Source of the DNA: Acaryochloris sp. CCMEE 5410
GTDB taxonomy: Bacteria > Cyanobacteriota > Cyanobacteriia > Thermosynechococcales > Thermosynechococcaceae
Direction: 5' to 3'
DNA length: 64,000 nt
NCBI RefSeq assembly: GCF_000238775.2
Contig: NZ_AFEJ02000001.1
Location: 3,348,001 to 3,412,000 of the forward strand
The position numbers and the translations under genes are program-made. The notes under the pieces are model-generated. The model made no database searches. It saw only the letters and a program-made list of their open reading frames with translations, and was not told the origin of the DNA. Below are positions 1 to 10,224 of this stretch, piece by piece (the first letter of the stretch is position 1; each line of letters starts with the position of its first letter).

Positions 1-245
1 TCGGGAGCCGAGGCTTTAAAGGTAAAGCCTAAGCGTGACTCTTCTACCGGATTGTCAGGAGAATGCTTGGGAGCAGATGTGGCGGACAGATGGCGGCACC
101 CAGCAGGCACAACTTTGACAATGGACGCCGCACCATTGGGACCACAGGTCACTAAAGTCCCTGCATGAGCGGTTTGTGCTAAGGCCGATGCACTGGCTAA
201 AGAGCCAAAAATCAAAGCAGTATGAAGCAAGGCTTTTGTATTCAT
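1..245 (-). CDS. Partial secreted small protein (5' end only)
   Basis: An open frame starts at the ATG at 245 on the minus strand and runs off the left edge of the window with no stop, giving 81 residues. The N-terminus has a basic start (MNTK), a hydrophobic core and an alanine-rich cleavage region ending AQTAHA-G near residue 28, which is a classical Sec signal peptide. The mature part begins GTLVTCGPNG and contains two cysteines (VTC and AGCRH). It is therefore probably exported to the periplasm or outside. I do not recognise the family, and the C-terminus is missing, so no function is proposed. Confidence 0.6.
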   Translation of the reverse strand, partial: MNTKALLHTALIFGSLASASALAQTAHAGTLVTCGPNGAASIVKVVPAGCRHLSATSAPKHSPDNPVEESRLGFTFKASAP

Positions 246-651
246 CTTACTGACCTACTTATTGTCTCATTTGCTATGAGAGTAGTATGCACGTCCTAAC
301 TGAGGTCAGCCTGAAAAATGTATTAGATTATACTGATTTACTTTATCTAAGTTAACGATTGTCCCCCATATCCAGCCCTTGAAGCGCACGTTCAGATGAC
401 ATTTTGTGTGGGTAAAATTTTGAATCTTACCTATCCTCTTCAAGATTCAGCATACTGCCCCAGCAGCTCATTGTCTGACCTTCAAACTCAGCTCTGAAGC
501 GTCGAAAGCTCGCTTCAGAGTGGGAATCCTAACTAGTAGCAGGCTAGATCACCGCCGACCCATAGCTGGGGACCACACTTCTCTTCAAACCATCCACCAG
601 TTGGGAGGACGAAGGATCAGCCTATCCATCCTCTATCTTGTCTAGACCTTA
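246..651. promoter_or_regulatory. Divergent intergenic region with a 10-bp hairpin
   Basis: This 406-bp gap separates the leftward secreted gene from the rightward TPR gene, so it must hold both promoters. A perfect inverted repeat, ctctgaagcg at 492-501 and cgcttcagag at 511-520 with a 9-nt loop, is the only clear structure. No T-run follows it, so a protein-binding site or leader hairpin for the TPR gene is as likely as a terminator. No small ORF is convincing. Confidence 0.35.
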
Positions 652-3600
652 ATGAAAACATCGGTAGAACTCTCCCAGTCTGTCTCAGATCGTCTATCTG
701 CCTTAATGGACCAAGGGTTCTATCTCCAGGCCTATGACTTATGCCAGTCCGTTGATCTGCGGTCGACGGGGCCAGACACTACCACCCAACTGTTGGTAGG
801 TCGCCTCACAGGGGCTCTAGGCGCGCCCCGACAACGAGCAGCGATATTACTTCGAGCTTGGCGGCGGAATCCAGCGGATCCAGATGCATTGTATTACTAC
901 ATCAGTACGATGCTTTGGCGGCAGGGTCCCTTAGCAGCCTATCGTCTGATTCAAAAGCATCAATCGCAATTTGATCACTTCACTCCATATCAACAAGCCC
1001 AGTGGCTGGGGTTACAAGCCCAGGTGGTTTTAGAATTCCGAGACTTTGATCGAACGGACGCCTACCTCCAAGAAGCAGAGACCCTAGCCCCAGAGGATCC
1101 TTGGATCACCCTTTTACAGTCCCGTTTATGGGAGCAAGAAGATCGATATCCAGACGCCTTAGCCATGGCCCAAAAAGCCTTAGCACAGCATCTATGGTAT
1201 CGTCCTGCCGTATTGGCAACAGCCCATTTATATACCCTCTTAAACCAAGATGACCAAGCGCTGGAACTCCTCCAGCAGGCCACCACGCAGCTAGAGAGTG
1301 GTGATATCTGGGCCCAACTCGCTGCGCTCCAACTGGAGCTGGGGCAGTATACACAAGCTCAGCACAGTTATCAGCAATACGAACAAGCCTGTCCTCTCCT
1401 GGACAAGGCCGGGCAATCTCGACTATGGTCTGCCCAAGCTGACATTGCCTACCAGAGGGGGGATTTTAATCAAGCCCATCACTTGGCTCAGAAATTAACG
1501 GAGTACCCCTACTATCAGTCTTTAGCCCAACGCCTGCTGGAGCTACCCGAGGGAGAACGGGTGATTTTACCCGTCGGTTTTGTCCGTCAGCACCACATGA
1601 CTTGTGCCCCCGCCACTTTGACCACCCTTTGTGCCTATTGGGGCACCACGGTGGATCACCAGCAACTCGCGGACAGCATCTGCTACAACGGCACATCTAG
1701 CTACAGTGAGCGGGATTGGGCCAGTCAGCAAGGATGGGCGGTTTGCGAATTTACGGTGACCTGGGACAGCATTATCCAGCTGATTGATGCTGGTATCCCG
1801 TTTACCCTCAGTACCGTTGAAGCCACGTCAGCCCACTTACAAGCCGTGATTGGCTATGACAGTCGCTTGCAGACCCTGATTATTCGTGACCCTTACCATC
1901 GGGGTATCGTTGAACCCTGGGCCAAGGAATTTCTGGAACGATATCAGGCGTCTGGTCCCCGAGGTATGGTGCTCTTGCCACCAGAGAAAGCGGGCTTGTT
2001 AGAAACCCTAGACCTTCCCGATAGCCGCCTTTACGATCAGCTCCATGCACTACAAGCAGCCCTAACCCACCATGATCGCGCCACCGCCGGTGACTGGAGC
2101 CAACGGCTGAATGGAGCCGCCCCTCACCATCGCCTTGCCCTCCAGGCTCAGTTCGAGCTGGCTTATTATGATGCTGACCACACCAGTGCCTTGGCCGTGA
2201 TCGAACAAATGCTGGAGCAGTTTCCCGCTGCACCCCATCTGATGTTGCAGAAACTCCAATACTTACAGGAATTGGCCAGCCGCCAGGATTGTGTTGATTG
2301 GCTCATGTATGTGATCGAGCAAGAACAGTTCCATCCCATTTTTTGGACTCGACTCGCCAAGCTCTTAAGTGACGATGCTAGGGCTGATGAATCCGCCATT
2401 CACTTACTGCGACGATCTATCCGGGCAATGCCGACGGAAGCCTATAACTACTTTTTACTGGCGAATCTGTATTGGTCACAACGCCAGTTTGACGTTGCAC
2501 TGGACCTATATCGATTTGCAGCCTGCCTCGAAGATAAGGAGCAAACCTATGCCCATAGCTATTTCCTAGCGGCTCGGGGGTGTCGACAAACCTCTGTCGC
2601 CTTACAGCTCTTGAAACAACGGTGGAACCGGGACCAAAAGCAGTCGGCCCATCCTGTTTATGCGTTGGCGACTGCCTATGACCATTTAGACCGCCCTTCC
2701 GAGGCCATTGAGGTATTGGCGCAAACCCAATCCTGGCATCCAGGCGATGGAGAGTTGCTGTTATATCGGGCCAAGTACCTGGGAGAGCATGGCCAGTTTG
2801 ATCAAGCCCATGCCCTACTGAAGGAGGCCAAAGCCAAGACGGCCCATAGCCGTTGGTTAAGTACGGCGGCCACCCTGGCACAGTATGAATACAAACCTGA
2901 CAAAGCCCTCGACCTATGGCAACAGCTCGTCACCGCTGACCCCTTAGATATCAAGGCAAATCGCGCCATTAGTCAACTGTTAGCGGAACAGGAAGGCGTC
3001 ACTGCCGCCCGTGAGTTTATAGCCGCTACCTGCAGCACCTTCCCGGACCATGCAGGGTTACATCACCTCTGGTATCAACAGGTGCAAGAGGGGGATCCGG
3101 TCGTCGCAGAACAGGTACTACGGCGACTGGTAGACATTAACCCTAAAGACGCTTGGTCTTGGCGACAAATTGCCTGGCAACTCGGTCGACAACAGCAGCT
3201 AGAGGCAGGGTTTGACGCCTGCGAAACAGCTCAGCACTTAGATCCGCACAACCCAGCCTATTTCACCATCTATGGGTATCTCTGCGTTTTAAACAAAGAC
3301 ATTCCCATGGCTAAGGCCGCGTTCAAATCGGCCCTTCAGCGATCTGTCGATTCTAACCGAGCTATTTCCGAACTGATCGATATTTGCCAGTCCACAGAAG
3401 AACAAAAAGACGTTATCGACTTTATCTTTCATGAGTTTCAGAAACAGGTGATTACGGGGGATGGACTGTTCACCTTTTACCAATATGCTCGCACTGTCTT
3501 GACGCCTGAAGACTTTGATCAACGCATCCAGGAAGTGCATGCCGCTCGGCCCGATTTATGGCAGGTCTGGACCGTCAGAAGTCGGCAGCTCCTCAGTAGG

Positions 3601-5709
3601 GACAGAACAACGGAAGCCTTGGCGATTGCAGTGGAAGCATCGGAGCGCTTTCCCCTTTTACCCCGAGTTTGGGTGGATTTAGCGATCGTGCATCGCACCC
3701 TCAAGGATGATGAAGCCGAAGAACAAGCCCTGCAAACCGCTTTGCGAATTAATCCAGGGTGGGATAGTGCTATTCAACAGTTGGCGGATCTCTATGACCG
3801 CACTCATGCGCTAGACCAATGCAAAGCTCTGCTAGAAACGGCTCTGATGCATTCACCCCTGGAGGCCTATCTTCACGGCTATCTTGCAGATGTACGGTGG
3901 AAACTGGATAACCGTGAGACCGCTCTACAACAGTTGCAGAAAGCCCTTCGTCTTGATCCTAACTATGACTGGGGATGGAACCGGCTCCAAGAATGGGCTC
4001 AGGCCTTGGAACGTCCCCACCTTACTGCAGACATCGCTCGGGAGCTAACGGTCACTCGATCAGGAGAGACTCAGTCCTGGTTACGGCTAGCTGAATATCT
4101 GACTGGAGACGACACGCTAGATGAACGGCTGGCTGCTGTAGACCAGGCTATTGCACTCAATCCTCGCTGTTGGGATGCCTATGATTTAAAGGCTAAGGTA
4201 TTGGCAGCAGCGGAGCGATACGAAGATGCGATCGCAACCTGCTCCCCCACTCAAGGGGAGGAAGACGTCCCCTCATTTTTGGCCGCTCGGGCCGCTTGGA
4301 TCCAATACCAGCAAGGCCAATTTGACGAGGCCATCCAAGCCATGAAGGCTATTCTGTCCCAAGATCCTGACTATTTCGCAGGATGGCGTATTCTGGCAGA
4401 TTGGTATCGACAACTCGACAACCTAGACGCATATCTACCAACCGCACAACAGCTGGTGCGACTGGCTCCAACAGAGTGTATTGCTTGGGGCTATCAGGGA
4501 GAAGCCAAACAAAAAACAGGAGACCGATTAGGCGCAAAAGCAGATTTTCGCAAGGCTTTTGAGCTAGATCCTGAATACAGTTTTGCAGGGTTGAGTCTCT
4601 TTGATCTCGAATTAGAGGGGCTTGAGACTGAGGCAGCCGCCAACACCTTAGCTCGATTAAAAGAGCATTGTAATGATGAATTTGTTTTGGCTCGTGCCGT
4701 TCAGCTTGCAGTCAGACAGAATGACCTGAATACGGCGGCTCAAACCTTAGCACAACTCTGTATCTATCCCAGTGACCAGGAATGGCCCTTGCAGGCTGCG
4801 GTGGAGTCCATGATTGCCGCCAATTGGACCACTGAAGCTCAAACCATTCTCTTTGACGCTTTTCCCCAACCCGATGCCCATCCGAAGGTGGGATATCACT
4901 GGGTCTACTGTTGTGAGAAGCTGAAACAACGGAAATTTTGTCAGAAACAATTACAGAAGTTTCATCCTGACCATCCAGTCCAAAGACAGGCCCTGATTAC
5001 TTATATCCGTCTTTTGTCTTATCGCGATTCGTCCGTTTATCTGATGCAATTTATCAGGATGAATCGCAAAGTTTTGCGAGCCAACTCAGAAACTTGGGGC
5101 ATTGTGGGCTACGCTTTGTCCCGACAGAAAGAGCATAAACAGAACTTAAAATGGCTATCCGACTGGCAACGACGCAATGATGCGAAGCCTTGGATGCTTC
5201 TCAATCTCGTGACATCTCTACAAGCTTTAAAGAAAGGCTCCCAAGCGGTGGTTGTGAGTCAACATGCGTTGACTCTCGCCAGCACCAATGGTGCTTCAAT
5301 ACATCAACTTTGGCTCGCTTATGCCGCTAGCAAAGACGAGAATGCTACGCAAGCCAGAAGCTTTTTAGAAAAGATTGATTCAACTAGATTAGAGCAAGAA
5401 TACCAATTCCTCTATTTTATTACTGAAGCGAATCTGGATATAGCCCTCAAGAAACTTCCCAGCTATCAGTGTTTTAAGCAAGCACAATTGCATATTCAGC
5501 AAGCTATCACAGCTTATCCACAATTTCGATCATGCGTGAGTTGGCAGCATATATTGTCGAGTAGTGTGTGGCGTATCGCCAAGAAGCGCCGAAATATTAG
5601 TAGCTATATTTGGGCCATTCGTCTATTAGTCATGAAGGACTTGTTGTGGTCAATCTTTTATGTTGCAAGTACGATTATTCTCATCATCTTCAAAAGCATG
5701 CAGCCATAA
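652..5709 (+). CDS. Giant TPR protein with embedded C39-like peptidase domain
   Basis: The predicted protein is 1685 residues. Most of it is tetratricopeptide-type helical repeats, with recurring A/W-x2-LG/A-x3-A spacing and L-P at repeat ends. Inserted at about residues 300-440 is a papain-like C39 peptidase fold: Cys318 in the motif MTCAPATL, His395 in SAHLQAVIGYD and Asp413 in IRDPY lie in the order and spacing of the C39 catalytic triad. A C-terminal hydrophobic segment (about 1662-1680) could anchor it in a membrane. C39 domains cut double-glycine leader peptides in bacteriocin exporters; here there is no ABC transporter next to it, so substrate and role are unknown. TPR arrays normally form protein scaffolds. 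The start ATG follows a weak ribosome-binding site. The gene is monocistronic and converges on the DUF58 gene. Confidence 0.85.
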   Translation: MKTSVELSQSVSDRLSALMDQGFYLQAYDLCQSVDLRSTGPDTTTQLLVGRLTGALGAPRQRAAILLRAWRRNPADPDALYYYISTMLWRQGPLAAYRLIQKHQSQFDHFTPYQQAQWLGLQAQVVLEFRDFDRTDAYLQEAETLAPEDPWITLLQSRLWEQEDRYPDALAMAQKALAQHLWYRPAVLATAHLYTLLNQDDQALELLQQATTQLESGDIWAQLAALQLELGQYTQAQHSYQQYEQACPLLDKAGQSRLWSAQADIAYQRGDFNQAHHLAQKLTEYPYYQSLAQRLLELPEGERVILPVGFVRQHHMTCAPATLTTLCAYWGTTVDHQQLADSICYNGTSSYSERDWASQQGWAVCEFTVTWDSIIQLIDAGIPFTLSTVEATSAHLQAVIGYDSRLQTLIIRDPYHRGIVEPWAKEFLERYQASGPRGMVLLPPEKAGLLETLDLPDSRLYDQLHALQAALTHHDRATAGDWSQRLNGAAPHHRLALQAQFELAYYDADHTSALAVIEQMLEQFPAAPHLMLQKLQYLQELASRQDCVDWLMYVIEQEQFHPIFWTRLAKLLSDDARADESAIHLLRRSIRAMPTEAYNYFLLANLYWSQRQFDVALDLYRFAACLEDKEQTYAHSYFLAARGCRQTSVALQLLKQRWNRDQKQSAHPVYALATAYDHLDRPSEAIEVLAQTQSWHPGDGELLLYRAKYLGEHGQFDQAHALLKEAKAKTAHSRWLSTAATLAQYEYKPDKALDLWQQLVTADPLDIKANRAISQLLAEQEGVTAAREFIAATCSTFPDHAGLHHLWYQQVQEGDPVVAEQVLRRLVDINPKDAWSWRQIAWQLGRQQQLEAGFDACETAQHLDPHNPAYFTIYGYLCVLNKDIPMAKAAFKSALQRSVDSNRAISELIDICQSTEEQKDVIDFIFHEFQKQVITGDGLFTFYQYARTVLTPEDFDQRIQEVHAARPDLWQVWTVRSRQLLSRDRTTEALAIAVEASERFPLLPRVWVDLAIVHRTLKDDEAEEQALQTALRINPGWDSAIQQLADLYDRTHALDQCKALLETALMHSPLEAYLHGYLADVRWKLDNRETALQQLQKALRLDPNYDWGWNRLQEWAQALERPHLTADIARELTVTRSGETQSWLRLAEYLTGDDTLDERLAAVDQAIALNPRCWDAYDLKAKVLAAAERYEDAIATCSPTQGEEDVPSFLAARAAWIQYQQGQFDEAIQAMKAILSQDPDYFAGWRILADWYRQLDNLDAYLPTAQQLVRLAPTECIAWGYQGEAKQKTGDRLGAKADFRKAFELDPEYSFAGLSLFDLELEGLETEAAANTLARLKEHCNDEFVLARAVQLAVRQNDLNTAAQTLAQLCIYPSDQEWPLQAAVESMIAANWTTEAQTILFDAFPQPDAHPKVGYHWVYCCEKLKQRKFCQKQLQKFHPDHPVQRQALITYIRLLSYRDSSVYLMQFIRMNRKVLRANSETWGIVGYALSRQKEHKQNLKWLSDWQRRNDAKPWMLLNLVTSLQALKKGSQAVVVSQHALTLASTNGASIHQLWLAYAASKDENATQARSFLEKIDSTRLEQEYQFLYFITEANLDIALKKLPSYQCFKQAQLHIQQAITAYPQFRSCVSWQHILSSSVWRIAKKRRNISSYIWAIRLLVMKDLLWSIFYVASTIILIIFKSMQP

Positions 5710-5769
5710 TCATCTCCGACCCTTGTATCCGTATGGACTAGAGCCAAACACTGCAATCCCTGCGTTATT

Positions 5770-6939
5770 TCAAGACAGGCTAGTCACATTAATTGGAATT
5801 TGAAGCTGAGATTGTAAAGGTTGATCGGATTCGATCACTAACCCTTGGCCTCGATGTTGAGAAGCATCATCACGACGAGATGTATCAAGATTCGGCCAAA
5901 ATAGCCAACAGCTCCCCCGTGGCAAAGTCGATATACCACTCGGATCAGACGTCAGCCATATCACGGATTGCTGGGGAAACGGCGCTACGGTCACTTCTCC
6001 AGCCTGCACTTGAGCTAGCGTTTCCAGGATAGCTTGCCGCCCCGTCTGTAGCCCTATCTGGGCAGTCCAGAGTTCCACCTGATCTTGATACTTTTGACCG
6101 TAAGCATACAGCGACGCCGCCGCAATCACCGCTTGCTCAAACTGATCAGGCTGCCAATCCCCAGAACTATCCAAAGCAATAACCAGGGTTTGGCCCCCTG
6201 CAAACATTTCCAGTTCGCGAATGCGAAGTTCGTTGTGACGGGCACTCGTTCGCCAATGGACGAGTCGTAACGGGTCACCCCAACGATAGGGGCGCACTGA
6301 CCGAGTTACTCCTTCATTATTATTTTGGGGGCCAATTTGTTGCGCTTGCCGCTGTCGATCCTGTTCATGGCCCGAATGATCCAACAGAGGGCATTGCTGT
6401 AAGGGCAAGATTTGGGGATAGACAATTGCTTTAGCCTTGACCGGACGACTCCGACGACACCAAAACAGTCCTAAAGGGGCCGCGCTCCGTAATTGCACGT
6501 TTTGCCAACGGTAGACTCCCCGTTGCTGAGGTTGCAGCGTATAGGTCCAGGTATGGGTTGCCTGAGCAGGAATCTCATCAATGCTATGAGCAGTAGCCAC
6601 GCCTAGATGTTTAGGGGGATGGTCATAGACTTGCAACAGGGACTTTGCCATCTTCGTTGAGTTCGACAGCTTTAAGCCTAAATTCAAAGATTCGCCCACA
6701 CTAACGGGCAATAAGGGTAGCCGCTCCACCTGTATCCCTTGCAAAGACTTTATCGGCAAGACAGCCGAGACCAGCAGCAGTCCCAACCCCAGTCCCCCTA
6801 AAACGTATAACCAGCCTGCGAGGGTGTTCGCAGCAGCCAGCAGAAAAAAGGTGGTGAGGCCCAGAATCACCCAGCCCGCATAGGCTGGCACAGCCCAATG
6901 GGTTTCTAACCAAGATGCGAGTTTGTGGATGAGATGCAT
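5770..6939 (-). CDS. DUF58 domain protein
   Basis: About 389 residues. Two hydrophobic helices near the N-terminus (roughly residues 18-60, containing WVILGLTTFFLLAAANTLAG) are followed by a beta-rich region and then the DUF58 signature GDPLRLVHWRTSARHNELR with the downstream DSSGDW motif of a vWA-like fold. DUF58 proteins usually sit beside MoxR AAA ATPases; none is present here. The longer GTG start at 6960 has no good ribosome-binding site, and the ATG at 6939 gives an N-terminus resembling other cyanobacterial members, so that start is preferred. It lies just downstream of glcF and is probably cotranscribed with glcE-glcF. The biochemical role is unknown. Confidence 0.8.
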   Translation of the reverse strand: MHLIHKLASWLETHWAVPAYAGWVILGLTTFFLLAAANTLAGWLYVLGGLGLGLLLVSAVLPIKSLQGIQVERLPLLPVSVGESLNLGLKLSNSTKMAKSLLQVYDHPPKHLGVATAHSIDEIPAQATHTWTYTLQPQQRGVYRWQNVQLRSAAPLGLFWCRRSRPVKAKAIVYPQILPLQQCPLLDHSGHEQDRQRQAQQIGPQNNNEGVTRSVRPYRWGDPLRLVHWRTSARHNELRIRELEMFAGGQTLVIALDSSGDWQPDQFEQAVIAAASLYAYGQKYQDQVELWTAQIGLQTGRQAILETLAQVQAGEVTVAPFPQQSVIWLTSDPSGISTLPRGSCWLFWPNLDTSRRDDASQHRGQGLVIESDQPLQSQLQIPINVTSLS

Positions 6940-6963
6940 AGAAAAGAGGCCAGCCACCACAGC

Positions 6964-8373
6964 TTATAGGGGTCTGTCTTGAGCATTCCCTACAGCCGTT
7001 GACCAAGAAACACCCCGAATAGAGCAATCTAACAGCTGCATGGGATGGAGCACAGGAGTTGTATGGTCTTGTTCCTCTAAATGTTTGCGAATTTGCATGG
7101 TACAGCCCACATTTGCCGAGGCAATTAAGGTCGCCCCTGTCTGGGTGAGATTCTGCACTTTTTGCTGTCCCAACTCTTCCGCAATGTCGGGTTGGAGAAT
7201 GTTGTATACCCCAACACTACCACAACAAAGAAAGGCATCACGGGGTTCGCGTAGTTCTAAACCCGGAATTTGCTGCAAGAGGCGACGGGGTTGAGCCTGG
7301 ATTTTTTGGCCATGGAGCATATGGCAGGCATCTTGATAGACGACGGCCAATGGCTCTGGCTGTAGAGGAGCCAAGGGAGTCGTTAAGCCCACTTCGTCCA
7401 GAAATTCTTGGACGTCTTTGACCTGGTGAGCAAAGGTTTGGGCACGATCTCTGTAGGATGGATCATCCTGCAAGATGTGGCCATATTCCTTGAGGGTATG
7501 ACCACAGCCGGAAGCATTGACGATCACAGCATCTAAGTCCTGATCGGCAAAACTATCCATCATCTGCCGAGCTAAATCTTGGGCTTGATCGACTTGGCCT
7601 TGGTGATGGGGCAAGGCAGCGCAGCACCCCTGACTTTTGGGAATCACCACTTCACAGCCATTGGCCGTCAACACCCGAATGGTGGCTTGATTGACTTCAG
7701 ACAAAAAGAGACGCTGGATACAACCCAAAATCAAGCCCACCCGATAGCGGCGTTTTCCCTGAGCGGGAAAGATCTCCGATGCTGGATCAACAAACGCTTG
7801 GGATTCAATGGGGGGCAGCAGCGACTCCATAGCGACGAGGGATTTGGGCAAGACGCGTGCCAACAGCCCCGACTGGCGCACCATCGTTTGCAACCCTAGT
7901 TTTTGGTAGAGCTGTAGGGGGCCAAGCAATCGTCGCAACCGCTGAGGATAGGGCAGTAACGAAAACAGCATTTTCCGCAGGAGTCGCTGCGGCAAGCTGC
8001 GTTGATAATTCTGTTCAATCTGGGCTCGGGTTGAGGTAATCAACTGGTCATACTCGACCCCAGACGGACACGTACTGACACAGGCCAAACAGCCTAAGCA
8101 GGTATCAAAATGGCCCACAGCAGCATCTGTCAGGGTAAAGTCGCCCTGGTTGAGGCCATTCATTAAATAGACCCGGCCCCGAGGAGAATCGGTTTCTTTG
8201 CCAATCACACGGTAGCTAGGACAGGTGGATAGACAAAATCCACAATGGACACAGCTATCAATCAAGGACTGTTCAGGGGATGCTGAGGGCTTCGCTGGCA
8301 GCTCAGGCGGCTCAGTCCAATCCACTGTCGCAGCCGTCACCTGCAGAGAACGGGGTGATTCAGAAGTAGTCAT
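6964..8373 (-). CDS. glcF: Glycolate oxidase/dehydrogenase iron-sulfur subunit GlcF
   Basis: The 469-residue protein carries two [4Fe-4S] ferredoxin motifs, C41-x2-C44-x2-C47-x3-C51-P and C92-x2-C95-x2-C98-x3-C102-P, followed by two CCG-type domains (GCIQRLF...CCAALPHH and DACHMLHG...CCGSVG). This is the layout of GlcF, the electron-transfer subunit of glycolate oxidase/dehydrogenase, which oxidises photorespiratory glycolate to glyoxylate. The start codon overlaps the stop of glcE by one base (TAATG), indicating translational coupling. The flavoprotein GlcD is not in the window, so it must be encoded elsewhere or be replaced. Related CCG-domain oxidoreductases (lactate oxidation) are alternatives, but the GlcE neighbour favours GlcF. 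Confidence 0.88.
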   Translation of the reverse strand: MTTSESPRSLQVTAATVDWTEPPELPAKPSASPEQSLIDSCVHCGFCLSTCPSYRVIGKETDSPRGRVYLMNGLNQGDFTLTDAAVGHFDTCLGCLACVSTCPSGVEYDQLITSTRAQIEQNYQRSLPQRLLRKMLFSLLPYPQRLRRLLGPLQLYQKLGLQTMVRQSGLLARVLPKSLVAMESLLPPIESQAFVDPASEIFPAQGKRRYRVGLILGCIQRLFLSEVNQATIRVLTANGCEVVIPKSQGCCAALPHHQGQVDQAQDLARQMMDSFADQDLDAVIVNASGCGHTLKEYGHILQDDPSYRDRAQTFAHQVKDVQEFLDEVGLTTPLAPLQPEPLAVVYQDACHMLHGQKIQAQPRRLLQQIPGLELREPRDAFLCCGSVGVYNILQPDIAEELGQQKVQNLTQTGATLIASANVGCTMQIRKHLEEQDHTTPVLHPMQLLDCSIRGVSWSTAVGNAQDRPL

Positions 8374-9716
8374 TAAATTCCACCAACGAAACGATCAGGA
8401 TTCAAAATATTGTGAGGGTCAAATTGCTGTTTGAGCTGTTTCATACTGGCGAGGGCGTTGCCAGGATATCCCCACACATCCAGGCTGCGCTTCAGCACTG
8501 GCGGAGCATCTAAAACGGTTAAAAATCCGTGGGCGTTTTGACAGTGGGCTCGCAACTCCCGTATCCATTCAACCCCAGGAGAGGGGTTCTTGCCTATCCC
8601 TTCCTGCTCTAATCGCAAGACACCCGTGCCGCTACCGGCGTAGATCCGTCCCCAACCAGCAATTTGCTGTTGTTGGCAGTAGCGATCAAATTGAGCCAAA
8701 AACGGAGTCGATTGGGCAGGCAGCACCCCAAATTTACAGACCAGAGCCGAGGGCTGAGGCGCTTGCCAGAACTGCTGGGTGAGCTGCTGCCAAAACTCCG
8801 TATCTGCATCGCCGGAGAGAGTGCAACTCGAACAACCTTGGGATAGTTGAAACATGCGATCGCACTGGGCAACCACACTCTCTTCTACGCTCTGAAAGCG
8901 CACGGCCAAGGCCAACTCTCCCTCTACCGTGCCAGAGGGGATGGCTGCAGCCGAGAGCAAATCCACCGCCATCGGGGTCAAGGTACTTTTGAGCAATGTA
9001 CGGGTTAAGGCTGTGATATCGGCTTCCGTTCCACCTATCACCACCGTGGTTGATACTTCAGGTAGGGGATAGAGACGCAGGGTCACTTCAGCAATGACTC
9101 CCAAGGTGCCGAAGGCCCCCGTCATTAACTTCATTAAGTCGTAACCCGCCACATTTTTAACGACTCTGCCCCCAGCTTTAGCAGATTGCCCGTCTGCCCG
9201 AATAAAGGTGATACCAATGCACATATCCCTTAAGCTGCCATAGCGATGTCGCAAGCTCCCGCCATCACGGGTGGCAATCAGACCGCCCAAAGTGGCCGTT
9301 TCGGCATAGGCTGGATCTAGGGCAACCGATTGGCGGAAGGGCGCTAGTTTAGCTTGCAGGGCAGCCAGAGACAGTCCAGCTTCTACGGTGACGGTTAAGT
9401 CCCCCGTCGCATGGGCTACCACACGCTGAAGGCCCTGGGTACAAACCACCAAATCAATCTGCTGCGTCAGGCCGCCCCAGTGGAGTTTACTGGCGTGACC
9501 ACATACCAAGAGTCGCCAGCGCTGTTGATGGGCAACCGCCATCACCGCCGCTAATTCAGCTTGGGTCCGCGGATAAACAATATAAGTCGGCAGGGGCGCT
9601 TGATCGAAAATCTGCTCTGGAGCGGAAAGCAGGGAGGTCTCAGATAACAGCAAGACCTGCTCAGGACCAACAATAGGGATCAGTTGTTGGGAAATCGCAG
9701 CAGTTGATAGAACCAC
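8373..9716 (-). CDS. glcE: Glycolate oxidase FAD-binding subunit GlcE
   Basis: This 447-residue protein is an FAD-binding PCMH/VAO-type oxidoreductase. The FAD-binding half has PRTQAELAAVMAVA near residue 50, the GGLIATRDGGSLRHRYGSLRD motif region, and AGGRVVKNVAGYDLMKLMTG, which is characteristic of GlcE. The C-terminal half ends FDPHNILNPDRF, the usual end of GlcD/GlcE proteins. It pairs with GlcF to form the glycolate-oxidising complex in the photorespiratory salvage of 2-phosphoglycolate. It is the first gene of the leftward glcE-glcF-DUF58 operon. The 220 bp upstream contains a HIP1 site but no recognisable operator. Confidence 0.88.
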   Translation of the reverse strand: MVLSTAAISQQLIPIVGPEQVLLLSETSLLSAPEQIFDQAPLPTYIVYPRTQAELAAVMAVAHQQRWRLLVCGHASKLHWGGLTQQIDLVVCTQGLQRVVAHATGDLTVTVEAGLSLAALQAKLAPFRQSVALDPAYAETATLGGLIATRDGGSLRHRYGSLRDMCIGITFIRADGQSAKAGGRVVKNVAGYDLMKLMTGAFGTLGVIAEVTLRLYPLPEVSTTVVIGGTEADITALTRTLLKSTLTPMAVDLLSAAAIPSGTVEGELALAVRFQSVEESVVAQCDRMFQLSQGCSSCTLSGDADTEFWQQLTQQFWQAPQPSALVCKFGVLPAQSTPFLAQFDRYCQQQQIAGWGRIYAGSGTGVLRLEQEGIGKNPSPGVEWIRELRAHCQNAHGFLTVLDAPPVLKRSLDVWGYPGNALASMKQLKQQFDPHNILNPDRFVGGI

Positions 9717-9939
9717 AATAAACCGGCGGGATAAGTCAGGGAGAGTCGAGCAGTTTAATCAAACTGTTTATCCACCATAAACGGTATCCCAGACTGCAGA
9801 CAAATTCATTCACCAGCCCTCTGCGATCAGCCCCGATCTCTAGAGACTCGCGATCGCCCAGACCTTTCCGATTGAGAGAGCCTGATCGGCCACCCCAACG
9901 TCATTCCCTTAGGCTAGAGAGCTTTAATTCCCAGGTCCT

Positions 9940-10224
9940 TTATTCATATTGGAAGTTGCCCACGATGGGGAATTCATACTGCAGATCGCCACTTAACGTA
10001 TATTCATAGTTCGGGTTATAGGATTCATCGCTCAGCAGTAAGTAGTGGTGATAAAAGCCTGGGTAGGGATAGCTATTGTTAAAGAAACCCGCCGACGGAA
10101 TAAAGAAAGGAACTGGTGCGACTGGATTAGCAGGGAAACCAAAAACGACCTGGGTTTGAGCCGCTGCCGCAGTGGGTAAGAACACGAGGGCTAGACTAGC
10201 CAGGGCAAGCATCGTGAATTTCAT
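9940..10224 (-). CDS. Small secreted aromatic-rich protein
   Basis: The preferred ATG at 10224 is preceded by a strong ribosome-binding site (GAAGGGA), giving 94 residues; a longer start at 10254 is less likely. The first 22 residues form a clear signal peptide ending TAAAAQ. The mature part is rich in Phe, Tyr, Asn and Pro, with the related phrases YPYPGFYHHY, YNPNYEY, LQYEF and NFQYE. Such composition suggests a cell-surface or periplasmic structural peptide. No known family was recognised. The upstream 288 bp contains several scattered tgtaac elements between 10430 and 10495 of unknown meaning. Confidence 0.55.
   Translation of the reverse strand: MKFTMLALASLALVFLPTAAAAQTQVVFGFPANPVAPVPFFIPSAGFFNNSYPYPGFYHHYLLLSDESYNPNYEYTLSGDLQYEFPIVGNFQYE

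Noticed and set aside
2417-2881. 154-codon minus-strand ORF inside the TPR gene
   Set aside because: Overlaps a clearly coding frame and shows no independent signals.
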